A stretch of 64,000 bases of DNA from Chelatococcus asaccharovorans (GTDB lineage: Bacteria > Pseudomonadota > Alphaproteobacteria > Rhizobiales > Beijerinckiaceae), in contig NZ_QJJK01000001.1 of NCBI RefSeq assembly GCF_003201475.1, forward strand, positions 508,501 to 572,500. Reading direction: 5' to 3'. The position numbers and the translations under genes were made by a program. Of the stretch, positions 51,543 through 60,323 are shown in pieces (position 1 is the stretch's first letter; every line of letters starts with the position of its first letter). The notes beneath the pieces were generated by a model. The model was not told the origin of the DNA. It worked only from the letters and a program-made list of their open reading frames with translations, and made no database searches.

Positions 51543-52480
51543 GCGCGGTTGTCCGCTCCCGCCCCTGGCTACTGACGCTCATCGCGCTTGCCGTGCTGGT
51601 CGCCGTCAATACGGCGCTGCAGCCGAGCTTTGTCCAGCCCGCGGTGCTGCAATCCAATCTCACCACCTTCCTGCCGCTGACCCTTGTCGCCATCGGCCAG
51701 ACCTATGTGGTCATGGGCGGCGACATCGACCTTTCGGTGGGCGCGATCGCGGCGCTCGTGAATGTGGTCACCGTCAGCGCCATCGCGGCGGTCGGCGGTG
51801 ACGGGCTCACGCCCATCATCGCCGGGCTCGCCGCGGGCCTCGCCACGGCCGTCGTCTGCGGCGTCATCAACGGCGTTCTCGTAGCCGTGCTCAGGCTGCA
51901 GGCCATCGTCACCACCTTCGCCACCGGCATCGTCTTCGCCGGCACCGCCCTGTTCGTCCTTCCGCAGGCGGGCCTGCCGGTTCCGGAGGCCTTCTGGCGC
52001 AGCTATGGCGCGACGCTCATCGGCCTGCCCGTGGTGCTGTGGATCCTCCTCGCCGGCCTCGCCTTTGCGCTATTCCTCGGACGCAGGCCCTTCGTGGCCC
52101 ATCTCACGGCGGTCGGCGGCAGCCGCGTCGGCGCCTTCCAGACGGGCCTCAGCCTGTCGCGCGTGCGCATCGGCGCCTTCGTCCTGTCCGCGCTCTTCGC
52201 GGGCTTCGCCGCCCTGTGCCTCACCGGCGAGACGGCGAGCGGCGACCCGCTGCTTGGCCAGAGCCTCGCTTTGTCGTCGATCTCAGCGGTGGTGCTCGGC
52301 GGAACCGCCCTCTCCGGCGGCTCAGGCGGGCCGGTCGGCTCCATCCTCGGCGCGCTCGTCCTGGGCATGATCGGCAATGTCATCTTCTTCGCCGGCCTGC
52401 CCTTCGCCTGGCAGACGCTGGTGCAGGGGCTGATCGTGCTCGCCGCGCTCGCCGGCGGTGTGCTGGTGACACGCCGATGA
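51539..52480 (+). CDS. Sugar ABC transporter permease (RbsC type) 1
   Basis: 313 aa, hydrophobic throughout. RbsC family landmarks: GQTYVVMGGDIDLSVGAIAAL, VCGVINGVLVAVLRLQAIVTT, and SSISAVVLGGTALSGGSGGP. Start ATG 51539 overlaps the ATPase stop (ATGA). With the next permease it likely forms a heterodimeric channel. Confidence 0.94.
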   Translation: MSAVVRSRPWLLTLIALAVLVAVNTALQPSFVQPAVLQSNLTTFLPLTLVAIGQTYVVMGGDIDLSVGAIAALVNVVTVSAIAAVGGDGLTPIIAGLAAGLATAVVCGVINGVLVAVLRLQAIVTTFATGIVFAGTALFVLPQAGLPVPEAFWRSYGATLIGLPVVLWILLAGLAFALFLGRRPFVAHLTAVGGSRVGAFQTGLSLSRVRIGAFVLSALFAGFAALCLTGETASGDPLLGQSLALSSISAVVLGGTALSGGSGGPVGSILGALVLGMIGNVIFFAGLPFAWQTLVQGLIVLAALAGGVLVTRR

Positions 52481-53430
52481 CGCTGCGATCCGGCCTCACC
52501 AATCCCCTGACGCTGGCGGCCATCGCCATCCTCGCCCTGCTCGCCGTCGGCGAGACCCTGTCACCCGGCTTCGCGCGCGGCGACCAGATCGTCCGGCTGC
52601 TCACCGTCGCCGCGATCCTCGGCATCGTCGCCGCCGGGCAGAACCTCGTCATTCTCGGCGGGCGCGAAGGCATCGATCTCTCGGTCGGCCCGATGATCTC
52701 GCTCGGCGCCGTCATCGCCGGCAACATCATGGCTGGAGCCAATGCGGCGATCCTGCCGGCCATCCTCGCGGCGACGGCGGTGACCTTCCTCATCGGCATC
52801 GTCAACGGGCTCGGCGTCACGCTGGTGCGCATTCCCCCGCTTGTCATGACGCTCGGCATGACGGCGATCGTCCAGGGCGGGCTCGTCGTCTATTCGCAGG
52901 GCATCCCTTCCGGCAACGCGGCGCCGGCACTGATGGCCTTCATCAACCGCCCGCTCGTCCTCGGGTTGCCCGGCATCCTCTTCGTCTGGGCAATCATCGC
53001 CGTTGGCCTCACCTTTCTCTTGCGGCGCACCGCCTTCGGCTATGCGGTCTATGCCATCGGCGCCAACGAACGGGCGGCGATGCTGGTCGGCCTGCCGGTG
53101 AACCGCATCCGCTGCCTGCTCTACGGCCTGTCCGGCTTCTTCGCCGGCCTCACGGGCGTCTGCGTCATCGGCTATACCGGCAATTCCTTCATCAGCGTCG
53201 GTGATCAGTATGTGCTGTCGTCGATCATCGCCGTGGTCATCGGCGGCACATCGCTCGCCGGTGGCGCGGGCGGCTACATCGGCACTGTCCTCGGCGCGGT
53301 GGCACTCGTGCTGCTGCAGAGCGTCCTGACGACATTGCAGCTCGAAAACTACGGCCGGCAGATCATCTTCGGCATGACGCTCCTTGTGCTCATGCTGCTC
53401 TACGGGCGCCAGGGCCGTCTGCGCGTTTAG
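52477..53430 (+). CDS. Sugar ABC transporter permease (RbsC type) 2
   Basis: 317 aa. GQNLVILGGREGIDLSVGPM, IGIVNGLGVTLVRIPPLVMT, and SSIIAVVIGGTSLAGGAGGY define the family. ATG 52477 overlaps the first permease stop by four bases. The TAG stop (53428-53430) is also the first three bases of a repeat C copy. Confidence 0.94.
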   Translation: MTLRSGLTNPLTLAAIAILALLAVGETLSPGFARGDQIVRLLTVAAILGIVAAGQNLVILGGREGIDLSVGPMISLGAVIAGNIMAGANAAILPAILAATAVTFLIGIVNGLGVTLVRIPPLVMTLGMTAIVQGGLVVYSQGIPSGNAAPALMAFINRPLVLGLPGILFVWAIIAVGLTFLLRRTAFGYAVYAIGANERAAMLVGLPVNRIRCLLYGLSGFFAGLTGVCVIGYTGNSFISVGDQYVLSSIIAVVIGGTSLAGGAGGYIGTVLGAVALVLLQSVLTTLQLENYGRQIIFGMTLLVLMLLYGRQGRLRV

Positions 53431-53530
53431 AGCAAATCCAGCTTGGATGGAATCGTCTAATTCCATCCAAGTCGTTGAATTTGCTCGTTAATTTGTGATT
53501 GGAGCAAGTCCGCAACAGACGGACTTGCTC
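53428..53530 (+). repeat. Repeat C, copy 3
   Basis: Runs from TAGAGCAAATCC at the permease stop codon to GGACTTGCTC. Same orientation as copy 1 at 12629. GCTTGGATGG / CCATCCAAG can form a hairpin between the permease and lacI genes, perhaps ending transcription in part. Confidence 0.8.
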
Positions 53531-53550
53531 GAGAGGACAACGGGCTCGCC

Positions 53551-54603
53551 ATGGCCACACCGACCCTTGCAACCGTTGCGAAACTCGCGGGCGTTTCCAC
53601 CGCCACGGTGTCGCGCGCGCTGCAACGGCCGGACAAGGTGCAGCCGGAGACCCGCCGGCGCATCATGGAGGCGGTGGCGGCGACGGGCTTCGTGCCCAAT
53701 TCCCAGGCGCGAAACCTGCGCAGCCGGGCAAGCCGCACCGTCATCCTCCTGGTACGCGACATCTCCAACCCGTTCTATCTGGAGATCTACAAGGGCGTGG
53801 AGGAAGCGGCCGTCGAGGCCGGCTACAGCGTGCTGATGGGCGATGCCCGCGACGACGACCAGCGCATCCAGCACTATGTCGACACCGTGCGCGCCCGCCA
53901 CGCCGACGGCCTCATCCTGATGATCGGTCGCTTCCCCGAGGCGCTGAAGGCGGAGATCCCGCGCCTGCCGCCGATCGTCATCGCGCTCGAGACCTTCCCC
54001 GACATCGCCTTGCCGACGGTCAGGATCGACAATATCGCCGCCTCCCGCGAGGCCGTGAACCATCTCATCGGCCTTGGCCACAGGCGTATCGCCCATATCA
54101 CCGGCCCGATGCCGGAGCGACTGGCCCTCGACAGGCTGGCCGGCTATCGCGCCGCCTTGGCCGAGCATGGCATTGGCGAGGACGAGGCCCTCGTCCTCAA
54201 CGGGGATTTCAGCCTCGCCGCAGGCCGTCGCGCCGTGCGGCGGCTGTTCGAGACGGATACCGCCTTCACCGCGATCTTCGCCGCCAGTGACCAGATGGCC
54301 GTGGGCGCGATCAGTGAGCTCCGGGCACGCGGACACCACGTACCGGCCGACATCTCCGTGGTCGGTTTCGATGATATCGTTCTAGCCGATGCCTTCGAAC
54401 CGCCGTTGACGACCGTGCATCAGCCGCGTTTCGCAATCGGCCGGCAGGCCATGGCGCAAATGATCGCGATGCTCTCGAACAAGGCGCCCGCGACGACGCC
54501 GGATATCCTCATGGAAACGCGGCTGATCATCCGGGGCTCGACCGGTCCCAGACACGGCGTCGCAAGGCGCTCACGCCTGCGGGGACACGTATCATCCGCA
54601 TGA
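53551..54603 (+). CDS. LacI-family regulator of the CUT2 sugar locus
   Basis: 350 aa. HTH: PTLATVAKLAGVSTATVSRA, hinge FVPNSQARNLRSRAS, effector domain VILLVRDISNPFYLEIYKGV, IAHITGPM and ASDQMAVGAISELR, VVGFDDI. ATG at 53551 has only a weak GAGAGG upstream. It lies inside the sugar operon, between the permease and the catabolic genes. A LacI-type near-palindrome at 48885 is the expected target. A short basic C-terminal tail (RRSRLRGH) is extra. Confidence 0.93.
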   Translation: MATPTLATVAKLAGVSTATVSRALQRPDKVQPETRRRIMEAVAATGFVPNSQARNLRSRASRTVILLVRDISNPFYLEIYKGVEEAAVEAGYSVLMGDARDDDQRIQHYVDTVRARHADGLILMIGRFPEALKAEIPRLPPIVIALETFPDIALPTVRIDNIAASREAVNHLIGLGHRRIAHITGPMPERLALDRLAGYRAALAEHGIGEDEALVLNGDFSLAAGRRAVRRLFETDTAFTAIFAASDQMAVGAISELRARGHHVPADISVVGFDDIVLADAFEPPLTTVHQPRFAIGRQAMAQMIAMLSNKAPATTPDILMETRLIIRGSTGPRHGVARRSRLRGHVSSA

Positions 54604-54659
54604 AGGAAGCCGGCCAATAATCGGGCTGACCGCCCGTTCCAACGCAGGAGGACGACATC

Positions 54660-55709
54660 ATGAAGGGTCCCGCCATCTTTCTTGCCCAGTTCGTCGACGA
54701 CAGTCCGCCTTTCAACACGCTCGACGGCCTCGCCGGCTGGGCGGCCGGCCATGGCTATGCCGGTGTGCAGATGCCGACGAAGGACGCCGCCATCTTCGAT
54801 CTGGAGAAGGCCGCCGAGTCGCAGGCCTATTGCGACGACATCCGCGCGCGCCTCGACAAGCACGGCCTCGTCGTCACCGAGCTGTCGACCCATCTGCAGG
54901 GCCAGCTCGTCGCGGTCCACCCGGCCTACGACCTGATGTTCGACGCCTTCGCCCCGCCGGAGGTGCGCGGCAAGCCGGAGGCACGCCAGGCCTGGGCCGT
55001 CGAGCAGCTCAAGCTCGCTGCCAAGGCCTCGCGCCATCTGGGGCTCGATGCCCACGCCACCTTCTCCGGGGCGCTGGCCTGGCCCTATATGTATCCCTGG
55101 CCGCAGCGCCCCAACGGCCTCGTGGAAGAGGCGTTCGCGGAACTCGGGCGCCGCTGGAAGCCCATCCTCGACGCCTTCGAGGAGGCCGGCGTCGATCTCG
55201 CCTATGAGATCCATCCGGGTGAGGACCTGCATGACGGCATCACCTTCGAGCGCTTCCTGGAGGCGGTCGGCAACCACCCGCGCGCCTCGATCCTCTACGA
55301 TCCCTCGCATTTCGTGCTGCAGGCGCTCGATTATCTCGCCTTCATCGACATCTACCACGCGCGCATCCGCGCCTTTCACGTGAAAGATGCCGAGTTCAAC
55401 CCGACCGGCCGCTCCGGCGTCTACGGCGGCTACCAGGGCTGGGTGGAGCGTCCCGGCCGGTTCCGCTCGCCGGGCGACGGGCAGGTGGATTTCGCCGCGA
55501 TCTTCTCGAAGCTCGCCCAATACAACTACGAGGGCTGGGCCGTCGTCGAATGGGAATGCGCCTTGAAGGACCCGGAACAGGGGGCCTCCGAAGGTGCGCC
55601 TTTCATTCTGAGCCACATGATCAAGCGCTCTGAGCGCATGTTCGACGACTTCGCGGCCAGTCAGAGCGACAAGGCCACCAACCGCAAGCTCCTGGGGCTG
55701 AAGCCATGA
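54660..55709 (+). CDS. Sugar phosphate isomerase/epimerase (xylose-isomerase-like TIM barrel)
   Basis: 349 aa. AP endonuclease 2 / IolE-like TIM barrel: LAGWAAGHGYAGVQMP, VVTELSTHLQGQLVAVHP, LAYEIHPGEDLHDG, ILYDPSHFVLQ, IRAFHVKDAEF and WAVVEWEC supply the metal-binding Glu, Asp and His residues. It acts on the imported sugar or cyclitol. Its last four bases overlap the next gene. Ribosome site AGGAGG at about 54646. Confidence 0.93.
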   Translation: MKGPAIFLAQFVDDSPPFNTLDGLAGWAAGHGYAGVQMPTKDAAIFDLEKAAESQAYCDDIRARLDKHGLVVTELSTHLQGQLVAVHPAYDLMFDAFAPPEVRGKPEARQAWAVEQLKLAAKASRHLGLDAHATFSGALAWPYMYPWPQRPNGLVEEAFAELGRRWKPILDAFEEAGVDLAYEIHPGEDLHDGITFERFLEAVGNHPRASILYDPSHFVLQALDYLAFIDIYHARIRAFHVKDAEFNPTGRSGVYGGYQGWVERPGRFRSPGDGQVDFAAIFSKLAQYNYEGWAVVEWECALKDPEQGASEGAPFILSHMIKRSERMFDDFAASQSDKATNRKLLGLKP

Positions 55710-56890
55710 TTGACGCGACGGACAAAACACCATCGGCCGCAGCCCCCCGGCGCATCCGCCTCGGCATGGTCGGCGGCGGCGAAGGCGCCTTCATCGGCGC
55801 CGTCCACCGCATGGCGGCACGCCTCGATGGGGATTACGAGCTCGTCGCGGGGACGCTCTCCTCGACGCCTGAGAAATCGCTGCGATCAGGCGCGGCGCTC
55901 GGGCTCGATCCGGCACGCAGCTATCCCGACTTCGCGACCATGGCAAAAGCGGAGGCCGCAAGGCCGGACGGCATCGACGCCGTCTCGATCGTCACGCCGA
56001 ACCACCGGCATGCACCGGCGGCGCTCGCCTTCCTGGAGCAGGGCATCCATGTCATCTGCGACAAGCCGCTGGCGACGAGCCTCGCGGAAGCGCGGGCGTT
56101 GCGGGAGGCCGCCGCGAAAAGCGGGGTGATCTTCGCCGTCACCTACAATTATTCCGGCTACCCCATGGTGCGGCAAGCGCGCGCCATGATCGCCGCCGGG
56201 GAGATCGGCGCAGTCCGGGTCATCCAGGTTGAATATGCCCAGGACTGGCTGAGCGAGCCGGTCGAGCAGACCGGCCAGAAGCAGGCGGCCTGGCGCACGG
56301 ACCCGGCGCAGTCCGGCGCCGGCGGTGCCATCGGCGATATCGGCACGCATGCCTATCAACTCGCCCATTTCATGAGCGGTCTCGATCCTGTCGCCCTGAG
56401 CGCGGAACTGACCAGCTTCGTCCCCGGCCGGCGGCTTGACGACAATGTCCAGGTCAACCTGCGCTATGCCGGCGGCGCGCGCGGCACGCTCTGGGCGAGC
56501 CAGGTCGCGCCCGGCAACGAAAACGGCCTGCGTATCCGCATCTATGGCGAAAAAGGCGGACTGGAATGGGCGCAGGAGCATCCCAACCAGCTCAGATGGT
56601 CGCCGCTCGGCGAGGCGCCGCGCATCATCGCGCGCGGCGCAGCGGGGGCGAATGCGTCGGCCGCGCGGGTGACGCGCGTGCCGTCCGGCCATCCGGAAGG
56701 CTATCTGGAGGCCTTCGCGACCATTTATACGGAGGTGGCGCGCGCCATCCGTGCGCGGCAGGCGGGCGCTGCCCTGCCCGCCGAGGTGGACTTTCCAACG
56801 ATCGCCGACGGCTTTGCGGGGATGGCCTTCATCGAGGCCGCGATTGCCTCGTCACGCGACGACGGGCGCTGGACGACGATCGCGACGTAA
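55706..56890 (+). CDS. Gfo/Idh/MocA family oxidoreductase
   Basis: 394 aa. Rossmann motif IRLGMVGGGEGAFIGAVHRM, AVSIVTPNHRHAPAALAFLE, and HVICDKPLATSLAEARAL with the EKP-like DKP motif; the His/Lys region is GAIGDIGTHAYQLAHFMSG. It is an NAD(P)-dependent sugar or inositol dehydrogenase. It is coupled to the isomerase by a 4-bp overlap; oxidation then isomerisation is the usual order for this gene pair. Confidence 0.94.
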   Translation: MIDATDKTPSAAAPRRIRLGMVGGGEGAFIGAVHRMAARLDGDYELVAGTLSSTPEKSLRSGAALGLDPARSYPDFATMAKAEAARPDGIDAVSIVTPNHRHAPAALAFLEQGIHVICDKPLATSLAEARALREAAAKSGVIFAVTYNYSGYPMVRQARAMIAAGEIGAVRVIQVEYAQDWLSEPVEQTGQKQAAWRTDPAQSGAGGAIGDIGTHAYQLAHFMSGLDPVALSAELTSFVPGRRLDDNVQVNLRYAGGARGTLWASQVAPGNENGLRIRIYGEKGGLEWAQEHPNQLRWSPLGEAPRIIARGAAGANASAARVTRVPSGHPEGYLEAFATIYTEVARAIRARQAGAALPAEVDFPTIADGFAGMAFIEAAIASSRDDGRWTTIAT

Positions 56891-57080
56891 CGCTGAGAGG
56901 TCGGCAGGCCAGCGGAGCAGAGGGCCGAGGGAGCAACGGGCCAAGGGAGCAGCGCTTGGCACCGCACGTCTGACATAGCGGCAGGGCCCCGTCAGCTTCG
57001 CCCCCCTGGAACGTTCGCCACGCCCCGGCGGTTAACGCTGGACCCCCGTGTGTGACACGAGCCGCGGAGAGGAGGGCAGG

Positions 57081-57419
57081 ATGTCCGAACCGCAAGGAAG
57101 CCAGGGCCCGCGCCCGCAAGCCGACTTCGGCAGAACCGGCGTCACGATGCTTGGGGCGGCGGTTTTCTTACTCGCCGCCAATTTCGGCATGGAGGGGCCC
57201 GCTGCGGCCAGCCAGCCGAGGGCGGCGATATCCGAGCCGAGCAGCGAGGTCGTGCTGATCCAGACCCAAAAGAACAAGAAGAAGAAAAAGGTCTACCGCA
57301 ACCGCCAGGCCGTGCCGCAACAATGCCGGCCGTGGTGCCCACGTGACACGAATCCGTGCGACCCGCCGGATTTCAAGATTGCGGACGGGCGTTGCGACTG
57401 GCGCGACGAGTTCTGGTAA
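57081..57419 (+). CDS. Small membrane-anchored or exported protein, basic, Cys-containing
   Basis: 112 aa hypothetical from ATG 57081, preceded by GGAGG. It has one hydrophobic segment (VTMLGAAVFLLAANFGM, about residues 21-37), then IQTQKNKKKKKVYRNRQAV with six Lys in seven residues, and four Cys in the last 45 residues (QQCRPWCPRD, NPCDPP, GRCDWRDEFW). This suggests an anchored periplasmic tail with disulfides or metal. Not recognised. The 190-bp gap before it (56891-57080) shows nothing clear. Confidence 0.75.
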   Translation: MSEPQGSQGPRPQADFGRTGVTMLGAAVFLLAANFGMEGPAAASQPRAAISEPSSEVVLIQTQKNKKKKKVYRNRQAVPQQCRPWCPRDTNPCDPPDFKIADGRCDWRDEFW

Positions 57420-57422
57420 ACC

Positions 57423-57454
57423 GCTCGCTGGCCTCTAAACTCAAGCCAGCGAGC
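57423..57454. terminator. Bidirectional-type terminator stem-loop
   Basis: GCTCGCTGGC (57423-57432) pairs perfectly with GCCAGCGAGC (57445-57454) over a 12-nt loop, placed exactly between two convergent genes. T-tracts are weak on both sides. Confidence 0.55.
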
Positions 57455-57506
57455 TTCATAACCGGTATGCCGGGCTACCCCATGCCGAGGCGGCACGGCC
57501 GTCGCG

Positions 57507-57875
57507 TCAGCGCATGATCATGCGCGGGCGGACACGCTCGACGATGACCTCGCGGCGCGGCGCCATGGTGCGGGAGCGCGGTGACGACATCTGGGGAACG
57601 GAAATTGACAGCCGAGGACGGGCCGTGGCCGCCTTGAAGGCAATGGCCTGCTCGCGGACCTCGTCCTCGCTGCATCCCATGAGACCTGCGGCGATGCTGA
57701 CCCGATCTTCGAAGCGATCGGCCAGATCCATCGCAGCCTCGAAAGCTTCCCGAATGGTCGGCGGCTCATGCCGAGGACGCAAAATGCGCGGGGGCTGCTC
57801 TGTTCTCGCTCTCAACGATCCTACTCCGAAACGTTCATTCCTTCGTCCTCGCCAAGGCGGCGATGACCGACTCAT
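57507..57875 (-). CDS. Hypothetical basic protein
   Basis: About 122 aa using ATG 57875. The middle is a soluble helical segment (PTIREAFEAAMDLADRFEDR, then LMGCSEDEVREQAIAF), and the C-terminus is Arg-rich (RPRLSISVPQMSSPRSRTMAPRRE). The amphipathic helices and normal codon choice support this strand over the overlapping plus-strand frame. No family recognised. Upstream (57876-58141) holds no other gene. Confidence 0.55.
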   Translation of the reverse strand: MSRSSPPWRGRRNERFGVGSLRARTEQPPRILRPRHEPPTIREAFEAAMDLADRFEDRVSIAAGLMGCSEDEVREQAIAFKAATARPRLSISVPQMSSPRSRTMAPRREVIVERVRPRMIMR

Positions 57876-58141
57876 CTTTAATGCTGCGACGCACAAACTT
57901 CCAGTGCGTTGCAGCACCAATCGGCCTTTTTTCGCGACGAAGGGCTTAAAAACGCATGAAATCGGGCTTTTGACGGGCAGGGTTGCACCTCATGCATGGC
58001 CGAGCACAACCTCGCCTTGGACATCATCTTTTACTGCACCGCAAAAATCCTTCCGGCTTGACCGTGGCGACCGATCACCGCATGGATGCCGGAAGGCCTC
58101 GCACGGCAAGGACGACCGGTCAGCATGGGGATGGATGAGTG

Positions 58142-59356
58142 ATGACAGCGACTTCGGGACATCAGACACAGGACGCGGCCCTGCGCAGCCGGGTCACGCT
58201 CGCATCCACTCTCCCCGATGATGCGGGCAAGGCCGCCCTGGCCGGACGCGTCTTCCGTCCTGATGTGGGCGGCCCATCCGTCGTCGCCGTTCGCGACGGC
58301 CAGCTCGTCGACATCACGGCCGAATTTCCGACCATGCGCGACCTGTGCGAGGCACCGGACCCTGCAGCGGCTCTGCGCCAGGCCGATGGCGAGCCGCTCG
58401 GGCCGCTCGACGTCGTGCTCGCCAACACCCTGCCGGACGAGCGCGACCCGTCCGCGCCGTGGCTCATCGCTCCCATCGACCTGCAGGCCATCAAGGCCGC
58501 CGGCGTCACCTTTGCCGTATCGATGCTGGAACGCGTCATCGAGGAGCGTGCGCGCGGCGACGCCAATGCCGCCGCCGCCATCCGCGCCGAGATCGTGGGC
58601 CTGGTGGGCGACGATTTCGCCAAGCTGAAGCCCGGCTCCCCGGAAGCCATGCGCCTCAAGGAGGTGCTCATCGCGCAGGGCGCGTGGAGCCAGTATCTGG
58701 AGGTCGGCATCGGCCCGGATGCGGAGATCTTCACCAAGGCCCAGCCGCTGTCGGCCGTCGGCACCGGCATGGATGCCGGCATCCACCCCATGTCCACCTG
58801 GAACAATCCGGAGCCGGAGGTGGTGCTGGCGGTGGCCTCCACCGGCCGCATCGTCGGCGCGACGCTCGGCAACGACGTCAACCTGCGCGACGTCGAGGGC
58901 CGCTCCGCGCTTCTCCTCTCAAAGGCCAAGGACAACAACGCGAGCTGCGCGATAGGGCCGTTCCTGCGCTTCTTCGACAATGACTTCACCCTGGACGATA
59001 TCCGCCGCATGGACGTCACGCTGACCGTTGAAGGGCCGGAAGGCTTCCGGCTCGACGGCTTCTCGACCATCGCGAAGATCAGCCGCGATCCCGCCGATCT
59101 CGTCGGGCAGATGCTCGGCAAGCATCACCATTACCCCGACGGCGCCGTGCTCTTCCTCGGCACGCTCTTCGCACCGGTCGAAGACCGCGACGCGCCCGGC
59201 AAGGGCTTCACCCACAAGCAGGACGACATCGTCACCATCGCCACCCCGCAGCTCGGCCGGCTCGTCAACCGCATCCGCCATACGGATCGCTGCGAGCCCT
59301 GGAGCTTCGGTTTTGCCGACCTGATGCGCAATCTCGCCGGACGCGGGCTCCTGTAG
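58142..59356 (+). CDS. Fumarylacetoacetate hydrolase (FAH) family protein
   Basis: 404 aa. C-terminal FAH fold: NNPEPEVVLAVASTGRIVGA, TLGNDVNLRDVEGRSALLLS, KAKDNNASCAIGP; Glu, Asp and Lys here are the usual metal and catalytic residues. The N-terminal 150 residues are a separate region (RVFRPDVGGPSVVAVRDGQL ... LLANTLPDE-like). Related enzymes include 2-keto-3-deoxy-sugar-acid dehydratases and diketo hydrolases, so a role in sugar-acid breakdown is plausible. Start ATG 58142; a GTG at 58139 is an alternative. Confidence 0.9.
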   Translation: MTATSGHQTQDAALRSRVTLASTLPDDAGKAALAGRVFRPDVGGPSVVAVRDGQLVDITAEFPTMRDLCEAPDPAAALRQADGEPLGPLDVVLANTLPDERDPSAPWLIAPIDLQAIKAAGVTFAVSMLERVIEERARGDANAAAAIRAEIVGLVGDDFAKLKPGSPEAMRLKEVLIAQGAWSQYLEVGIGPDAEIFTKAQPLSAVGTGMDAGIHPMSTWNNPEPEVVLAVASTGRIVGATLGNDVNLRDVEGRSALLLSKAKDNNASCAIGPFLRFFDNDFTLDDIRRMDVTLTVEGPEGFRLDGFSTIAKISRDPADLVGQMLGKHHHYPDGAVLFLGTLFAPVEDRDAPGKGFTHKQDDIVTIATPQLGRLVNRIRHTDRCEPWSFGFADLMRNLAGRGLL

Positions 59357-59383
59357 AGGCCGCGCCGAACCGGACAGTCCCCC

Positions 59384-60193
59384 TCAAAGGTCCGCATAGG
59401 CGGGTGTCGACGTGCTCGGCACCCAGTTTCGAAGGCGCATCAGACCGCCCTTCATGCAACCTCGGAGACCTGTGGCCGTGCAGGCGACAATTCCAGCCAT
59501 GACGCTACGGGACATCGTTCCGGGGGAGTGCACGAGGTAGGTGTATCCGGCTCCGAGTGCGGTGACCAAAGCGTCTACGACCCCGGCGGCCATGCCCCAC
59601 AGGACCGTTGTGCAGCCGACGCCTGCCGGCGGCTGCGGCCATTCCAGCTGTTGATCGTAGCGATTCATCGCAAAATGCGCGACCGCCGATGCGGCACAGG
59701 TCGCGCCCAATTCGATCACGACAAAGACGGCCATCGATGCCCCTGCGGGGAAAAAGACCGCGATGAGCACCGCCTTCGCCGTCTCCGTCAAAAGGGAGAC
59801 GCCGAACATGATGCGGTCGACCGGAACATTGGGACATGGCAGCGGACGATCCCTCGGTAGCATCAGGGATGACATCCGATCGGTGATGGGCGTGATCAAC
59901 CCGGCCTCAGCGCTTCCCCAGAGCGGCTGCACCGCCATGCGCCCGAGCGTACGGCCGATGAGCTTGATCCCGTCGCCGCCCTGGAACGCAAGTCGAGCAC
60001 CAATATCGCCTCCGCCTATAACCACCGCCGTGCCGGCCGCCGAGGATAACGCAAGCGGCACGGCTTTCGCCAAGGCATCGCGAATCTGCAGGGCAAGAAT
60101 GCTCCCCGCCCCACCCTGCCGAACATCGATAGCTCCGTAAGATACCGACGAACCCTGTTGATATAAAATAGGGATATGAATTTCATCAATCAT
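59384..60193 (-). CDS. Unrecognised glycine/alanine-rich protein with hydrophobic segments
   Basis: 269 aa. Hydrophobic stretches near FGVSLLTETAKAVLIAVFF and MAVFVVIELGATCAASAVAH, plus VLWGMAAGVVDALVTALGAG, suggest membrane insertion or a translocated protein. The N-terminus (MIDEIHIPILYQQGSSVSYG) is less biased than its neighbours. No known domain is visible. Its upstream region is strikingly AT-rich. It could be a horizontally acquired or secreted effector-like protein, but nothing proves this. Confidence 0.7.
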   Translation of the reverse strand: MIDEIHIPILYQQGSSVSYGAIDVRQGGAGSILALQIRDALAKAVPLALSSAAGTAVVIGGGDIGARLAFQGGDGIKLIGRTLGRMAVQPLWGSAEAGLITPITDRMSSLMLPRDRPLPCPNVPVDRIMFGVSLLTETAKAVLIAVFFPAGASMAVFVVIELGATCAASAVAHFAMNRYDQQLEWPQPPAGVGCTTVLWGMAAGVVDALVTALGAGYTYLVHSPGTMSRSVMAGIVACTATGLRGCMKGGLMRLRNWVPSTSTPAYADL

Positions 60194-60323
60194 AATAAGA
60201 ACCGTATTCCAAATTAGACCATAAGTTTTCAGAAAAATTTAGCACGGACTATGATATTTTTTACTTAAATTTTCAAAAATATACTTATATGCGAAGAATT
60301 CGACTGATAGATTTGCACAAGAC
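60194..60323. other. AT-rich intergenic tract
   Basis: 130 bp with long A and T runs (for example AATTTTCAAAAATATAC), far from the bulk composition. It lies between two minus-strand genes and probably holds the promoter of the unrecognised gene at 59384-60193; it may be a xenogeneic-silencer-type target or an insertion scar. Confidence 0.6.

Noticed and set aside
57514-58221. 235-codon plus-strand open frame opposite the small hypothetical protein
   Set aside because: Composition is Ser/Arg-rich and it crosses into the FAH gene; the minus-strand frame has the more protein-like helical segment.
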